Origin: JASFRI01 sp050115015
GTDB taxonomy: Bacteria > Acidobacteriota > Polarisedimenticolia > CBDVAL01
DNA length: 5,119 nt
Direction of reading: 5' to 3'
NCBI GenBank assembly: GCA_050115015.1
Contig: JASFRI010000319.1
Location: 1-5,119, forward strand
The translations under genes were made by a program, and so were the position numbers. The notes under the pieces were generated by a model. The model ran no database searches, was not told the DNA's origin, and saw only the letters and a program-made list of their open reading frames with translations. This document shows, piece after piece, positions 1-5,119 of this stretch (within the stretch, counting starts at the first letter, position 1; each line of letters starts with the position of its first letter).

Positions 1-2
1 AG

Positions 3-1313
3 TCCGTAGAGGACGAGGCGCCGGAGCCGGTGGCGTCGGGGGAAGGGGAGGGGGAGTTCCTGGGGGACGTCGTGGCGGAGGGGACCCTCCGCATCGAGGA
101 GGGGTCGTTCCGGACTCTCGACTTCACGGGGATGGACGCGGGCATGAAGCTCGAGGGGCAGGTCGTGACCCTGGACCCGTTCCGGATGAACCTCTACGAC
201 GGGACCTTCCAGGGCGCGGCCACGCTGGACCTGGCCCAGGATCCTCCGTCGTTCACCGTGCGCAGCGACGTGGAGCGCCTCGATGTCAACGGCCTCCTGG
301 CGGACAACCTCGACCTCGACGGCATGATCTCCGGACGCTTCCGGGCGAGCCTGCGGGCCAGCGGAGCCGGGGCCGACTACGACGCGATCGTGCGGAGCCT
401 GGCCGGGGGCGGGACGGTCCTGGTGACCCAGGGCCAGGTGGGCGCCCTCGACATGCTGGACATCCTCAGGCAGGTGTCCGGGGTGTTCGGGGAGCAGACG
501 CTCCAGGAGATGGCGAGCCGGTTCGCCACGGAGGGCACGCCGTTCGATCGCCTGTCCGCGACGCTGCAGCTGGGCGGCGGGCGGATGCGAAGTGACAACC
601 TGCTGCTGGAGTCCCCGGACCTGGTCCTGAAGGGGAAGGCGGACCTCGACCTGCTCGCCGCCACCCTGGACGGGGACCTCGACGTGGTCTTCTCGTCGGC
701 GATCAGCCGCTCCATGCGGGCCGAGGGGAGCCGGGCGGCGAAGGCGTTCTGGGATCCGGGGAAGGACCAGGTCCTGCTCCCACTGGGCCTCTCGGGGCCC
801 ATCGCCTCCCCGACCCCCAGCGTCGACTGGAGCACGGCGGCGGAGAACGTCGCGCGCCGGGAGCTCGAGGCCGAGGCGAAGAAGCGCCTGGGAGGGCTGG
901 GCGGGCTGGTCTCGGGCGGTGAGGCGGGCTCCGGCAGCCGGAGCGAGCCCACGCCGGAGGAGGCCGCCACCGCCGGGGACCTGGTGGCGGAGATCGGCCG
1001 CGTCCGCTGGGGCGGCTCGTTCCTGGTCAAGGACCTCAAGATCGAGGGCGTCGTCCGGGGCTCGAACATCAGCCAGGCCTCGCTGGTCGTCCAGGACGGC
1101 TCGGGCCGGGAGCTGCGGCGGATCGATCGTCTCGACGAGGTGGACAGCTACTTCGGCTCCGGCGTCCCGCGATCGGACTACGCGTCGATCTCCTGGGACG
1201 CCACCGTGGACGGCAAGGTGCTGGCCCGGGCGCAGCAGCCCTTCACCGTGGTCCTCACCCTGCAGGACACCGAGGGCCACCGGGTGGAGGCGAGCACCGA
1301 GGCGCGACGCTAG
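3..1313 (+). CDS. AsmA-family envelope protein, C-terminal part (5'-truncated by window edge)
   Basis: The frame is open to the left edge, so this is the last 436 residues of a longer protein; the GTG at 30 is an internal valine, not the start. Numbering from the first complete codon, residues ~27-290 read as an AsmA C-terminal domain: repeated short beta strands, the hallmark stretch NLYDGTFQG (~63-71), then strand/turn patterns such as GGGTVLVTQGQVGALDM and RMRSDNLLLESPDLVLKGKADLDLLAATLDG. AsmA proteins are anchored in the inner membrane and reach across the periplasm; several family members work in phospholipid transport or outer-membrane assembly. The membrane anchor would lie upstream of the window. 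A Gly/Ser/Glu linker (~298-325) leads to an additional ~105-residue beta-rich domain containing ISWDATVDGKVL, which resembles the FlgD/Ig-like fold and is not a standard part of AsmA. The TAG stop lies 3 nt from the stop of the convergent protease gene. Family assignment is good; the exact role is unknown. Confidence 0.85.
   Translation, partial: SVEDEAPEPVASGEGEGEFLGDVVAEGTLRIEEGSFRTLDFTGMDAGMKLEGQVVTLDPFRMNLYDGTFQGAATLDLAQDPPSFTVRSDVERLDVNGLLADNLDLDGMISGRFRASLRASGAGADYDAIVRSLAGGGTVLVTQGQVGALDMLDILRQVSGVFGEQTLQEMASRFATEGTPFDRLSATLQLGGGRMRSDNLLLESPDLVLKGKADLDLLAATLDGDLDVVFSSAISRSMRAEGSRAAKAFWDPGKDQVLLPLGLSGPIASPTPSVDWSTAAENVARRELEAEAKKRLGGLGGLVSGGEAGSGSRSEPTPEEAATAGDLVAEIGRVRWGGSFLVKDLKIEGVVRGSNISQASLVVQDGSGRELRRIDRLDEVDSYFGSGVPRSDYASISWDATVDGKVLARAQQPFTVVLTLQDTEGHRVEASTEARR
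894..1310 (+). other. Linker plus C-terminal Ig/FlgD-like beta domain of the AsmA protein
   Basis: A low-complexity linker rich in Gly, Ser, Glu and Pro (894-977) separates the AsmA domain from the last ~110 residues (981-1310). The terminal segment alternates hydrophobic residues as in short beta strands (SLVVQDGSGRELRRI, then YASISWDATVDGKVLA, then PFTVVLTLQDTEGHRVE). The order 'xLxVxDxxGRE ... ISWDxxxDGxxL ... xxTVxLTxxDxxGxxxE' is the usual plan of FlgD-type Ig-like modules that end many exported proteins. The fold is inferred from this pattern only. Confidence 0.45.
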
Positions 1314-1321
1314 CCGCTAGC
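1308..1321. repeat. Tandem CGCTAGC repeat carrying both convergent stop codons
   Basis: Two adjacent copies of CGCTAGC (1308-1314 and 1315-1321). Each contains the palindrome GCTAGC, so each CTAG offers a TAG on either strand. The + gene stops in the first copy (1311-1313) and the - gene stops in the second (1317-1319). Confidence 0.8.
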
Positions 1322-2030
1322 CGTACGCGACGCCCGGGTGGAGCACCCGGAGGATCTGGCGGAACAGCGGCCCCACCAGGCGGCCGAACCCGAACCAGAC
1401 CACCAGCAGCCCGATCCAGCGCGTGCCGGGGGCCGCGACCCAGTCGCGGAAGCGATCCGCCGCCCGCTCCGGCAGGAGTCCCTCCAGGACGCCGCTCCCG
1501 TCCAGCGGGGGCACCGGGATGAGATTGAAGGCGGCGAGCAGGGTGTTGAGGACCAGCGCCATGCTGAGGACCGCGGCGAGGGCGACGGCCGCCCCCGAGG
1601 GCGAGCTCCCCGCCGCGCGGACCACCTGGTCGAAGTCCGCGCGGTCCGGCGCGGCGAGGACGCCGCCGGCGAGCAGCGTCCGGGCGATCGCGAACGCCCC
1701 GATCGCCAGGAGGAGGTTCGCCGCCGGTCCGGCCAGGGACATGAGCGCCGCCCGGCGCGGGTGCCGCCGGGCCCACAGGGCGTCGATCGGCGTCGAGGCC
1801 CAGCCCATCACCCATCCGAAGGCCAGGTAGGACAGGACCGGGAGCAGGAGGGTGCCGAAGGGCTCCTGGCGGATGTGCGGCAGCGGGTTCAGCGAGACCT
1901 GCCCGCCGTGGTAGGCGGTGTCGTCGCCGCCGAGATGGGCCGCCAGCGCGTGGGCCCCCTCGTGGATCGTCAGCGAGAAGAGGAAGACGACGTACCAGAG
2001 AGCGAAGGAGCCCCACTCCACCGACATCAC
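1317..2030 (-). CDS. Site-2 protease family (peptidase M50) intramembrane zinc metalloprotease
   Basis: 237 residues and strongly hydrophobic. The zinc/catalytic motif HEGAH sits at residues 23-27, right after the first membrane segment (~8-22), in the context FSLTIHEGAHALAAHLGG typical of small S2P homologues. It is followed by the family's VSLNPLPHI stretch (45-52), where the usual 'HxDPxGT' appears as HIRQEPFGT, and by SLAGPAANLLLA (98-109). The second conserved motif, NLIPVPPLDG (169-178), supplies the third zinc ligand, Asp177. Further membrane segments lie at about 58-78, 97-118, 146-168 and 203-218. No PDZ or CBS domain is present, so this is the minimal S2P type. These enzymes cut membrane-embedded substrates, often in signalling, but the substrate cannot be read from the sequence. 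The GTG at 2030 (followed at once by ATG at 2027) lies 16 nt after the gdh stop, so it is probably cotranscribed with gdh. The Shine-Dalgarno is weak (CGGGG at 2043-2039). Confidence 0.95.
   Translation of the reverse strand: MMSVEWGSFALWYVVFLFSLTIHEGAHALAAHLGGDDTAYHGGQVSLNPLPHIRQEPFGTLLLPVLSYLAFGWVMGWASTPIDALWARRHPRRAALMSLAGPAANLLLAIGAFAIARTLLAGGVLAAPDRADFDQVVRAAGSSPSGAAVALAAVLSMALVLNTLLAAFNLIPVPPLDGSGVLEGLLPERAADRFRDWVAAPGTRWIGLLVVWFGFGRLVGPLFRQILRVLHPGVAYG
1334..1350. terminator. Short GC hairpin near the convergent gene ends, possible weak terminator
   Basis: CCGGGTG (1334-1340), loop GAG, CACCCGG (1344-1350): a perfect 7-bp stem with a 3-nt loop, 20 nt past the AsmA stop and inside the last codons of the protease gene. 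No T-run follows on either strand, so it is not a standard intrinsic terminator. It is the only stem I see near the convergent ends. Confidence 0.2.
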
Positions 2031-2046
2031 GCGGGATGCCCCGGGA

Positions 2047-3477
2047 TCACGGGAAGACGCCCAGCTCCAGGTAGGCCTGGCCCACCTTCTGGATCGCCAC
2101 GATGTAGGCCGCGGTGCGCAGATCCTCCACGGTCCGGTAGCGCTTGCGGGTCTCGCGGATCTCGTTGTAGCCGACGATCATGGTCTCCTCGAGCCCCGAG
2201 GCGACCAGGTCCTCCTCGTCGGCGCCCCGGATCAGCGCGGCGCGCGTCCTCTCGGGGAACTTCCTCCCGGCCAGCCCCTCGGTGGCGTCCATGAGCTGCG
2301 CCCGGTAGGTCTCGTCCATGCGCTTCTCCAGCCGGCCGAACCGCATGTGGTTGAGGTTCTTCCCCCACTCGAAGTACGAGACCGTGACGCCGCCGGCGTT
2401 CATGAACAGGTCCGGGAGGACCAGAACCCCCTGCTTCAGGAGGTAGGCCTCGGCGCCGGGGGTGGTGGGCCCGTTCGCCGCCTCCGCCAGGATCCGCGCC
2501 CGGATGCGCTTCATGTTCTCCCGGGTGATCTGATTCTCCAGGGCCGCGGGGATCAGAATGTCGCAGTCAATCTCCAGGCAGTCCTTCCCCCGGTCCAGGT
2601 GCTTCACGCCCGGGAATCCCTTGACCCCCCGGGCCTTCCGGTGGTGGCGGTGGAGGGCCTTGATGTCGAGACCGCGGGGATCGTAGACGGTGCCGTCCCA
2701 CTCGCCCACGGCGACCACCCGGGCGCCGTCCTCCTCGGCGAGGGTCTTCGCCACGTGGTAGCCCACGTTGCCGAACCCCTGGATCGAGACGGATTTGCCC
2801 TCGAGGCTGCCCGACAGCCCCATGGGGGCCAGATCCCCGGGATGGCGGAACACCTCTCGCAGCGCGTAGACGACCCCCCGGCCGGTGGCCTCGCGGCGAC
2901 CGCGGATCCCTCCCTGGGAAAGCGGCTTGCCGGTAACGCATCCCATGTTGTCGAGACCGCCGGGATGAAAGGCGTCGTAGGTGTCCGCGATCCACGCCAT
3001 CTCCCGCTCGCCGGTGCCGTAGTCGGGGGCCGGCACGTTGACGCCGGGGCCGATGAAGTTCTTCTTGATCAGCTCGGCGGTGTAGCGACGGGTGATCTTC
3101 TCCAGCTGCTCCGGCGTGTAGTCCCGGGGGCGGAGCCGGACCCCGCCCTTGGAGCCGCCGAAGGGGATGTCGGCGATGGCGCACTTGTACGTCATCAGGG
3201 CGGCGAGGGCCATGATCTCGTCCTGGTCGACCATGGTGCTGTAGCGGATGCCGCCCTTCAGTGGCTTCTTGTGATGGCTGTGCTCGGCGCGCCAGGCGTG
3301 GAAGATCTGGTAGTCCTTGCCGAACTTCACCGGAAACTGGAAGTAGTAGACGCTGTTGCAGACCTTGATCTGCTCCAGCAGCCCCTTCGGGAGCTTGACG
3401 TGGGCCGCGGCCCGATCGTACTGGCGCCCGACGATGTTGTTGAGGTTGAGATCCTCCGACGGCCTCGTGCTACCCAC
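2047..3477 (-). CDS. gdhA: Glutamate dehydrogenase (Glu/Leu/Phe/Val dehydrogenase family), animal-like with antenna-type insert
   Basis: Catalyses reversible oxidative deamination of glutamate to 2-oxoglutarate and ammonia in the cytoplasm; the family is normally hexameric. I start it at GTG 3477, giving 476 residues. AGGGAGG lies 8 nt upstream, and the GTG at 3483 would be too close to it. Reading further upstream gives low-complexity sequence overlapping the divergent gene. Visible family features: PLKGGIRYS (72-80, substrate-binding Lys74); MTYK (Lys98) and GGSKGGV with catalytic Lys110, 12 residues later as expected; VPAPD with catalytic Asp152; GKPLSQGGIRGRREATGRGV; the Rossmann loop GFGNVG (234-239) followed by VVAVGEWDG; LAEAANGPTTP; and NAGGVTVSYFEW (360-371). 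The C-terminus DLRTAAY (452-458)...AIQKV...Y.E.GV matches mammalian GDH closely. Residues ~381-429 form an insertion resembling the animal antenna. Coenzyme preference cannot be decided by eye. It is probably cotranscribed with the downstream M50 protease gene. Family certain; substrate very likely glutamate. Confidence 0.97.
   Translation of the reverse strand: MGSTRPSEDLNLNNIVGRQYDRAAAHVKLPKGLLEQIKVCNSVYYFQFPVKFGKDYQIFHAWRAEHSHHKKPLKGGIRYSTMVDQDEIMALAALMTYKCAIADIPFGGSKGGVRLRPRDYTPEQLEKITRRYTAELIKKNFIGPGVNVPAPDYGTGEREMAWIADTYDAFHPGGLDNMGCVTGKPLSQGGIRGRREATGRGVVYALREVFRHPGDLAPMGLSGSLEGKSVSIQGFGNVGYHVAKTLAEEDGARVVAVGEWDGTVYDPRGLDIKALHRHHRKARGVKGFPGVKHLDRGKDCLEIDCDILIPAALENQITRENMKRIRARILAEAANGPTTPGAEAYLLKQGVLVLPDLFMNAGGVTVSYFEWGKNLNHMRFGRLEKRMDETYRAQLMDATEGLAGRKFPERTRAALIRGADEEDLVASGLEETMIVGYNEIRETRKRYRTVEDLRTAAYIVAIQKVGQAYLELGVFP
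2191..2337 (-). other. Antenna-like insertion in glutamate dehydrogenase
   Basis: Residues 381-429, from GRLEKRMDE to DLVASGL. Between the conserved YFEW and LRTAAY landmarks this protein has about 81 residues. Mammalian GLUD1 (recalled sequence) has about 91, and Bacillus RocG, which lacks an antenna, has about 40. The insertion shares GRL, Y..LM...E.L..RKF and GA.E.D.V.SGL with the mammalian antenna region. The boundary is approximate. Confidence 0.6.
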
Positions 3478-3485
3478 GTGCACAC

Positions 3486-3492
3486 CCTCCCT
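3486..3492 (-). promoter_or_regulatory. Shine-Dalgarno site deciding the gdh start
   Basis: On the minus strand AGGGAGG is followed after 8 nt (GTGTGCAC) by GTG at 3477. The spacing is good for that start and too short (about 2-3 nt) for the in-frame GTG at 3483. Confidence 0.7.
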
Positions 3493-3504
3493 GGGCGATC
3501 GCCC
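3493..3504. promoter_or_regulatory. 12-bp palindrome GGGCGATCGCCC in the gdh leader
   Basis: Perfect self-complementary sequence immediately upstream of the gdh Shine-Dalgarno. It could be an operator, or an RNA stem that affects translation. In DNA this GC-rich it may also be chance. Confidence 0.3.
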
Positions 3505-3524
3505 GGCGATGTCGACGGCCCGAC

Positions 3525-3533
3525 ATTCTGGCA
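3525..3533 (-). promoter_or_regulatory. Candidate extended -10 for gdh
   Basis: The minus strand reads TGCCAGAAT, i.e. a TGn extension plus CAGAAT (4 of 6 to TATAAT). No good -35 lies 17 nt upstream. A start about 40 nt before GTG 3477 would leave room for the Shine-Dalgarno. Confidence 0.2.
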
Positions 3534-3558
3534 CAAAGGGACCGGCCCCGGGACCGCC

Positions 3559-3587
3559 TTGATCCGGGCCCGGACGATGCCGACAAT
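3559..3587 (+). promoter_or_regulatory. Candidate sigma-70-type promoter for the CRTAC1-like gene
   Basis: TTGATC (3559-3564), a 17-nt spacer, then GACAAT (3582-3587); each hexamer matches consensus at 4 of 6 positions and the spacing is ideal. Transcription would start about at 3594-3596, virtually at the ATG, implying a leaderless or nearly leaderless mRNA. A 12-bp palindrome sits in the spacer. Confidence 0.3.
3563..3574. promoter_or_regulatory. 12-bp palindrome TCCGGGCCCGGA, possible operator
   Basis: Perfect palindrome overlapping the end of the candidate -35 and lying in the spacer of the candidate + strand promoter, where a bound repressor would block it. It may be chance in high-GC DNA. 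Confidence 0.25.
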
Positions 3588-3595
3588 GAAGGTCC

Positions 3596-5119
3596 ATGCG
3601 TCTCCGGAAAGCTCTCGTCGTTCTGGCGCTGGGGTGCGGGGCCACCGGCGCCGCCCTCCCCGCGCCGGAGGTGGACCCCGCGCTGGAGGGGACCGGCATC
3701 CCGGTGATCCTGCAGGCCATCCTGGAGGCGGAGTCGGCCCGCAGCGCCAACTGCTACGCCACGGCGAGCCGCCTCGAGGACTTCATCTTCGGCATCCCGC
3801 TGAGCGACGGGGCCCGGTCCCGGAAGATCGAGCTGGCCCGGCAGCGCGTCCGGGACCTCTGGGGGCGTGCCTCCGCCGCCGCCCGGGAGGACGGCGCCAC
3901 CAGCCTGTCGGAGGCCGCCCTCCGGCCGTTCCTGGACGGCGCGCTCCGCGCCGAGGAGCTACCCGACGGCTCGGTCCGGATCGGGATGGAAGGCGGATCG
4001 GTGCGGCTCGAGGCGGCGGACGTCGCCCACTACGCCTCGGTGGCGTACGGACTCCTGACGCTGCTCGCGGTGCAGCAGGAGGCGGTGCTCGCCGGAGGCG
4101 ACGGGCTGCTTCCCCTGGAGCCGGGCGCGGTCCAGGCCATGCGGCGCTTTCTCGATCGCCACACCCTGGCGGTGGTGGGCCTCGCGGCGGCCGCGTCCCG
4201 GAGCGCGGCGACGGACACGATCGGGGTGCGGGAGCTCGAGGCCGCCTGGAGGCGGCTCGCGGGCGCCGGCGGTCCGGCCCCCGGAGCCCGACCGGGCACG
4301 GCGGGCTCGATGGCGGTGCCGCGGGCGCTGGCCGAGGCGCAGGTGCAGTCGTACCGGGCCCGGAGCGCCCGGGTGACGGAGGACCCGGTCCGGCTGTTCC
4401 GCGCCAACACCCAGCATTTCTTCCTGCGCTACGCGCTGCCGGACTCGTTGCCGGGGGTGGAGGCGCTGGAGGGCCGCCTGGTGGCGGGCCTGGACGGATT
4501 CGCCCGGGAGCTGCTGGCGCGGGCGCAGGAGCGGGCACGGGCACGGGGCGGTGCCCTCCTCCGCGTCGACGACGTGGACGCGGCGGAGCAGTCGATGATC
4601 CCGCACGTCCGCAGCCGTTACGAGGACGCGACCTTCCTGCCGGAGGGGGAGGCAATCACCCTCGAGGCCTACGATCTGGACGCGTTCCGCGATCTGGCGG
4701 TCCCGTGGCGAGCGGTCCTGCGGGCCCTCGAGGCTCCGGACCGCGGGCTGGAGCTGGAGCCGGATCCCTTTGCCCTGGAGCTCGCGGCGGAGGCGGTGGC
4801 CCGCTACGGCGTCCTCGTCCTGCGGATCGCCGGCGCCGCGGCCCGCGCCGAGAACCTGCCCTTCGTGCCCCCGGAGTACGTCGACCGCGGCGCGGCCGAG
4901 GCGCGCCGCCTTGCCCCGCCCGGCCGCAGGGCGGAGGGTCCCACCACCTCCGCGGAGGGGCGGTACTTCCAGGACGTCACCGATGCGACGGGTCTCCAAT
5001 TCGAGCACCGCTCCGCGGACTGGCTGAACCGCTTCCGGCGAGACGTGGTGGTCAGCCCGCCGACCTTCTCCGGCGGCGGTATCGCCTCCGAGGACGTCAA
5101 CGGGGACGGCCTGCCGGAC
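3596..5119 (+). CDS. Exported CRTAC1-like FG-GAP protein with long duplicated helical N-terminal region (3'-truncated)
   Basis: The frame stays open from ATG 3596 to the window edge (508 residues visible). An in-frame TGA at 3587-3589 makes this the first possible start. Residues 1-24 look like an export signal: MRLRK, hydrophobic ALVVLALGCGA, then small residues. Cys14 sits in a poor lipobox (A-L-G-C), so either lipoprotein or signal peptidase I processing is possible. Residues ~30-440 are helical, Ala/Arg/Leu/Glu-rich and match no family I recognise; they form a divergent duplication (~75-205 and ~291-419) with four histone-fold-like segments. After a Pro/Arg/Gly linker (~441-455), YFQDVTDATGLQFEH (457-471) and FSGGGIASEDVNGDGLPD (491-508) are the opening of CRTAC1/ASPIC-UnbV type proteins, with the calcium-loop pattern DxNxDGxxD of FG-GAP repeats. 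More FG-GAP repeats and perhaps an ASPIC/UnbV domain are expected past the edge. A GAAGG lies only 3 nt before the ATG, so the Shine-Dalgarno is poor. It is divergent from gdh. Coding call is strong; function unknown. Confidence 0.87.
   Translation, partial: MRLRKALVVLALGCGATGAALPAPEVDPALEGTGIPVILQAILEAESARSANCYATASRLEDFIFGIPLSDGARSRKIELARQRVRDLWGRASAAAREDGATSLSEAALRPFLDGALRAEELPDGSVRIGMEGGSVRLEAADVAHYASVAYGLLTLLAVQQEAVLAGGDGLLPLEPGAVQAMRRFLDRHTLAVVGLAAAASRSAATDTIGVRELEAAWRRLAGAGGPAPGARPGTAGSMAVPRALAEAQVQSYRARSARVTEDPVRLFRANTQHFFLRYALPDSLPGVEALEGRLVAGLDGFARELLARAQERARARGGALLRVDDVDAAEQSMIPHVRSRYEDATFLPEGEAITLEAYDLDAFRDLAVPWRAVLRALEAPDRGLELEPDPFALELAAEAVARYGVLVLRIAGAAARAENLPFVPPEYVDRGAAEARRLAPPGRRAEGPTTSAEGRYFQDVTDATGLQFEHRSADWLNRFRRDVVVSPPTFSGGGIASEDVNGDGLPD
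3818..4210 (+). repeat. Protein-level repeat copy A in the CRTAC1-like protein
   Basis: Residues ~75-205. The blocks in order are RVRDLWGRASAAAREDGATS, then LPDG...VRLEAADVAHYASVAYGLL, then LEPGAVQAMRRFLDRHTLAV followed by Ala-rich residues. Each block has a counterpart in copy B in the same order. Identity is low, so this is an old duplication seen at protein level, not in DNA. Confidence 0.5.
4466..4852 (+). repeat. Protein-level repeat copy B in the CRTAC1-like protein
   Basis: Residues ~291-419. The blocks are GFARELLARAQERARARGGA followed by LLRVDDVDAAEQ, then LPEGEAITLEAYDLDAFRDL, then LEPDPFALELAAEAVARYG. They match copy A in order. Copy B is followed by a further helix-like stretch and the linker to the FG-GAP domain. 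Confidence 0.5.

Larger units (their letters stand above)
3478..3595. promoter_or_regulatory. Divergent intergenic region between gdh and the CRTAC1-like gene
   Basis: 118 bp with no coding potential that I would accept. It must hold the start signals for both genes. It contains the gdh Shine-Dalgarno, candidate promoters on both strands, and two perfect 12-bp palindromes centred about 70 bp apart. Confidence 0.6.

Noticed and set aside
30..32. GTG as start of the AsmA gene
   Set aside because: The frame is open upstream to the window edge with similar acidic sequence, and an AsmA protein needs an N-terminal membrane anchor that is absent here.
377..1069. Minus-strand open frame opposite the AsmA gene
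   Set aside because: Ser/Arg/Pro-rich without any motif; the + strand reading is a good AsmA match.
1334..1350. Strong intrinsic terminator between the convergent genes
   Set aside because: The stem is only 7 bp and no T-run follows on either strand; it is kept only as a weak candidate.
1338..2294. Long + strand open frame opposite the protease and the end of gdh
   Set aside because: It is antisense to two clear genes, its composition is Arg/Pro/Gly/Glu-rich with no recognisable domain, and such shadows are expected in DNA this GC-rich.
3478..3750. N-terminal extension of gdh up to 3750
   Set aside because: The extra 91 residues are low complexity, overlap the divergent gene's start, and ignore the well-placed Shine-Dalgarno before GTG 3477.
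3783..5008. Two long - strand open frames opposite the CRTAC1-like gene
   Set aside because: They are low-complexity Pro/Arg-rich or motif-free, while the + strand frame has a signal peptide, a forced start and a recognisable FG-GAP motif.

Overview
The window is very GC-rich DNA (roughly 70% by eye, not counted), densely coded, with no mobile elements, RNA genes or CRISPR arrays that I can see. It looks chromosomal. An AsmA-family envelope protein points to a two-membraned (Gram-negative) bacterium. That protein, an animal-like glutamate dehydrogenase, a CRTAC1/FG-GAP protein and the high GC together suggest a lineage such as Acidobacteriota, Gemmatimonadota, Eisenbacteria or similar. This placement is an inference and is weak at phylum level.

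Layout. (1) 3-1313 (+): the 3' part of an AsmA-like gene that began upstream of the window, with an extra C-terminal beta-rich domain. (2) 1317-2030 (-): a small intramembrane site-2 protease (peptidase M50), convergent with the AsmA gene and only 3 nt from it. (3) 2047-3477 (-): glutamate dehydrogenase, directly upstream of the protease and probably in the same transcript. (4) 3478-3595: a 118-bp divergent intergenic region with candidate promoters, a clear Shine-Dalgarno for gdh and two 12-bp palindromes. (5) 3596 to beyond 5119 (+): an exported protein whose first ~455 residues match no family I recognise and whose C-terminal part begins a CRTAC1-type FG-GAP (calcium-loop beta-propeller) domain. 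The gene runs off the right edge.

The genes do not form an obvious single pathway. Glutamate dehydrogenase links nitrogen and carbon metabolism. The AsmA protein, M50 protease and CRTAC1-like protein are envelope or exported proteins.

The most interesting signal is in gene 5. Its helical N-terminal region is a divergent internal duplication. Each copy contains two segments that line up, mostly without gaps, with helix 2 - loop 2 - helix 3 of archaeal histones, giving four histone-fold-like units in a protein with an export signal. The second is in gene 3: the glutamate dehydrogenase has most of the 'antenna' insertion associated with animal and ciliate enzymes. Both rest on reading by eye and on reference sequences recalled from memory.
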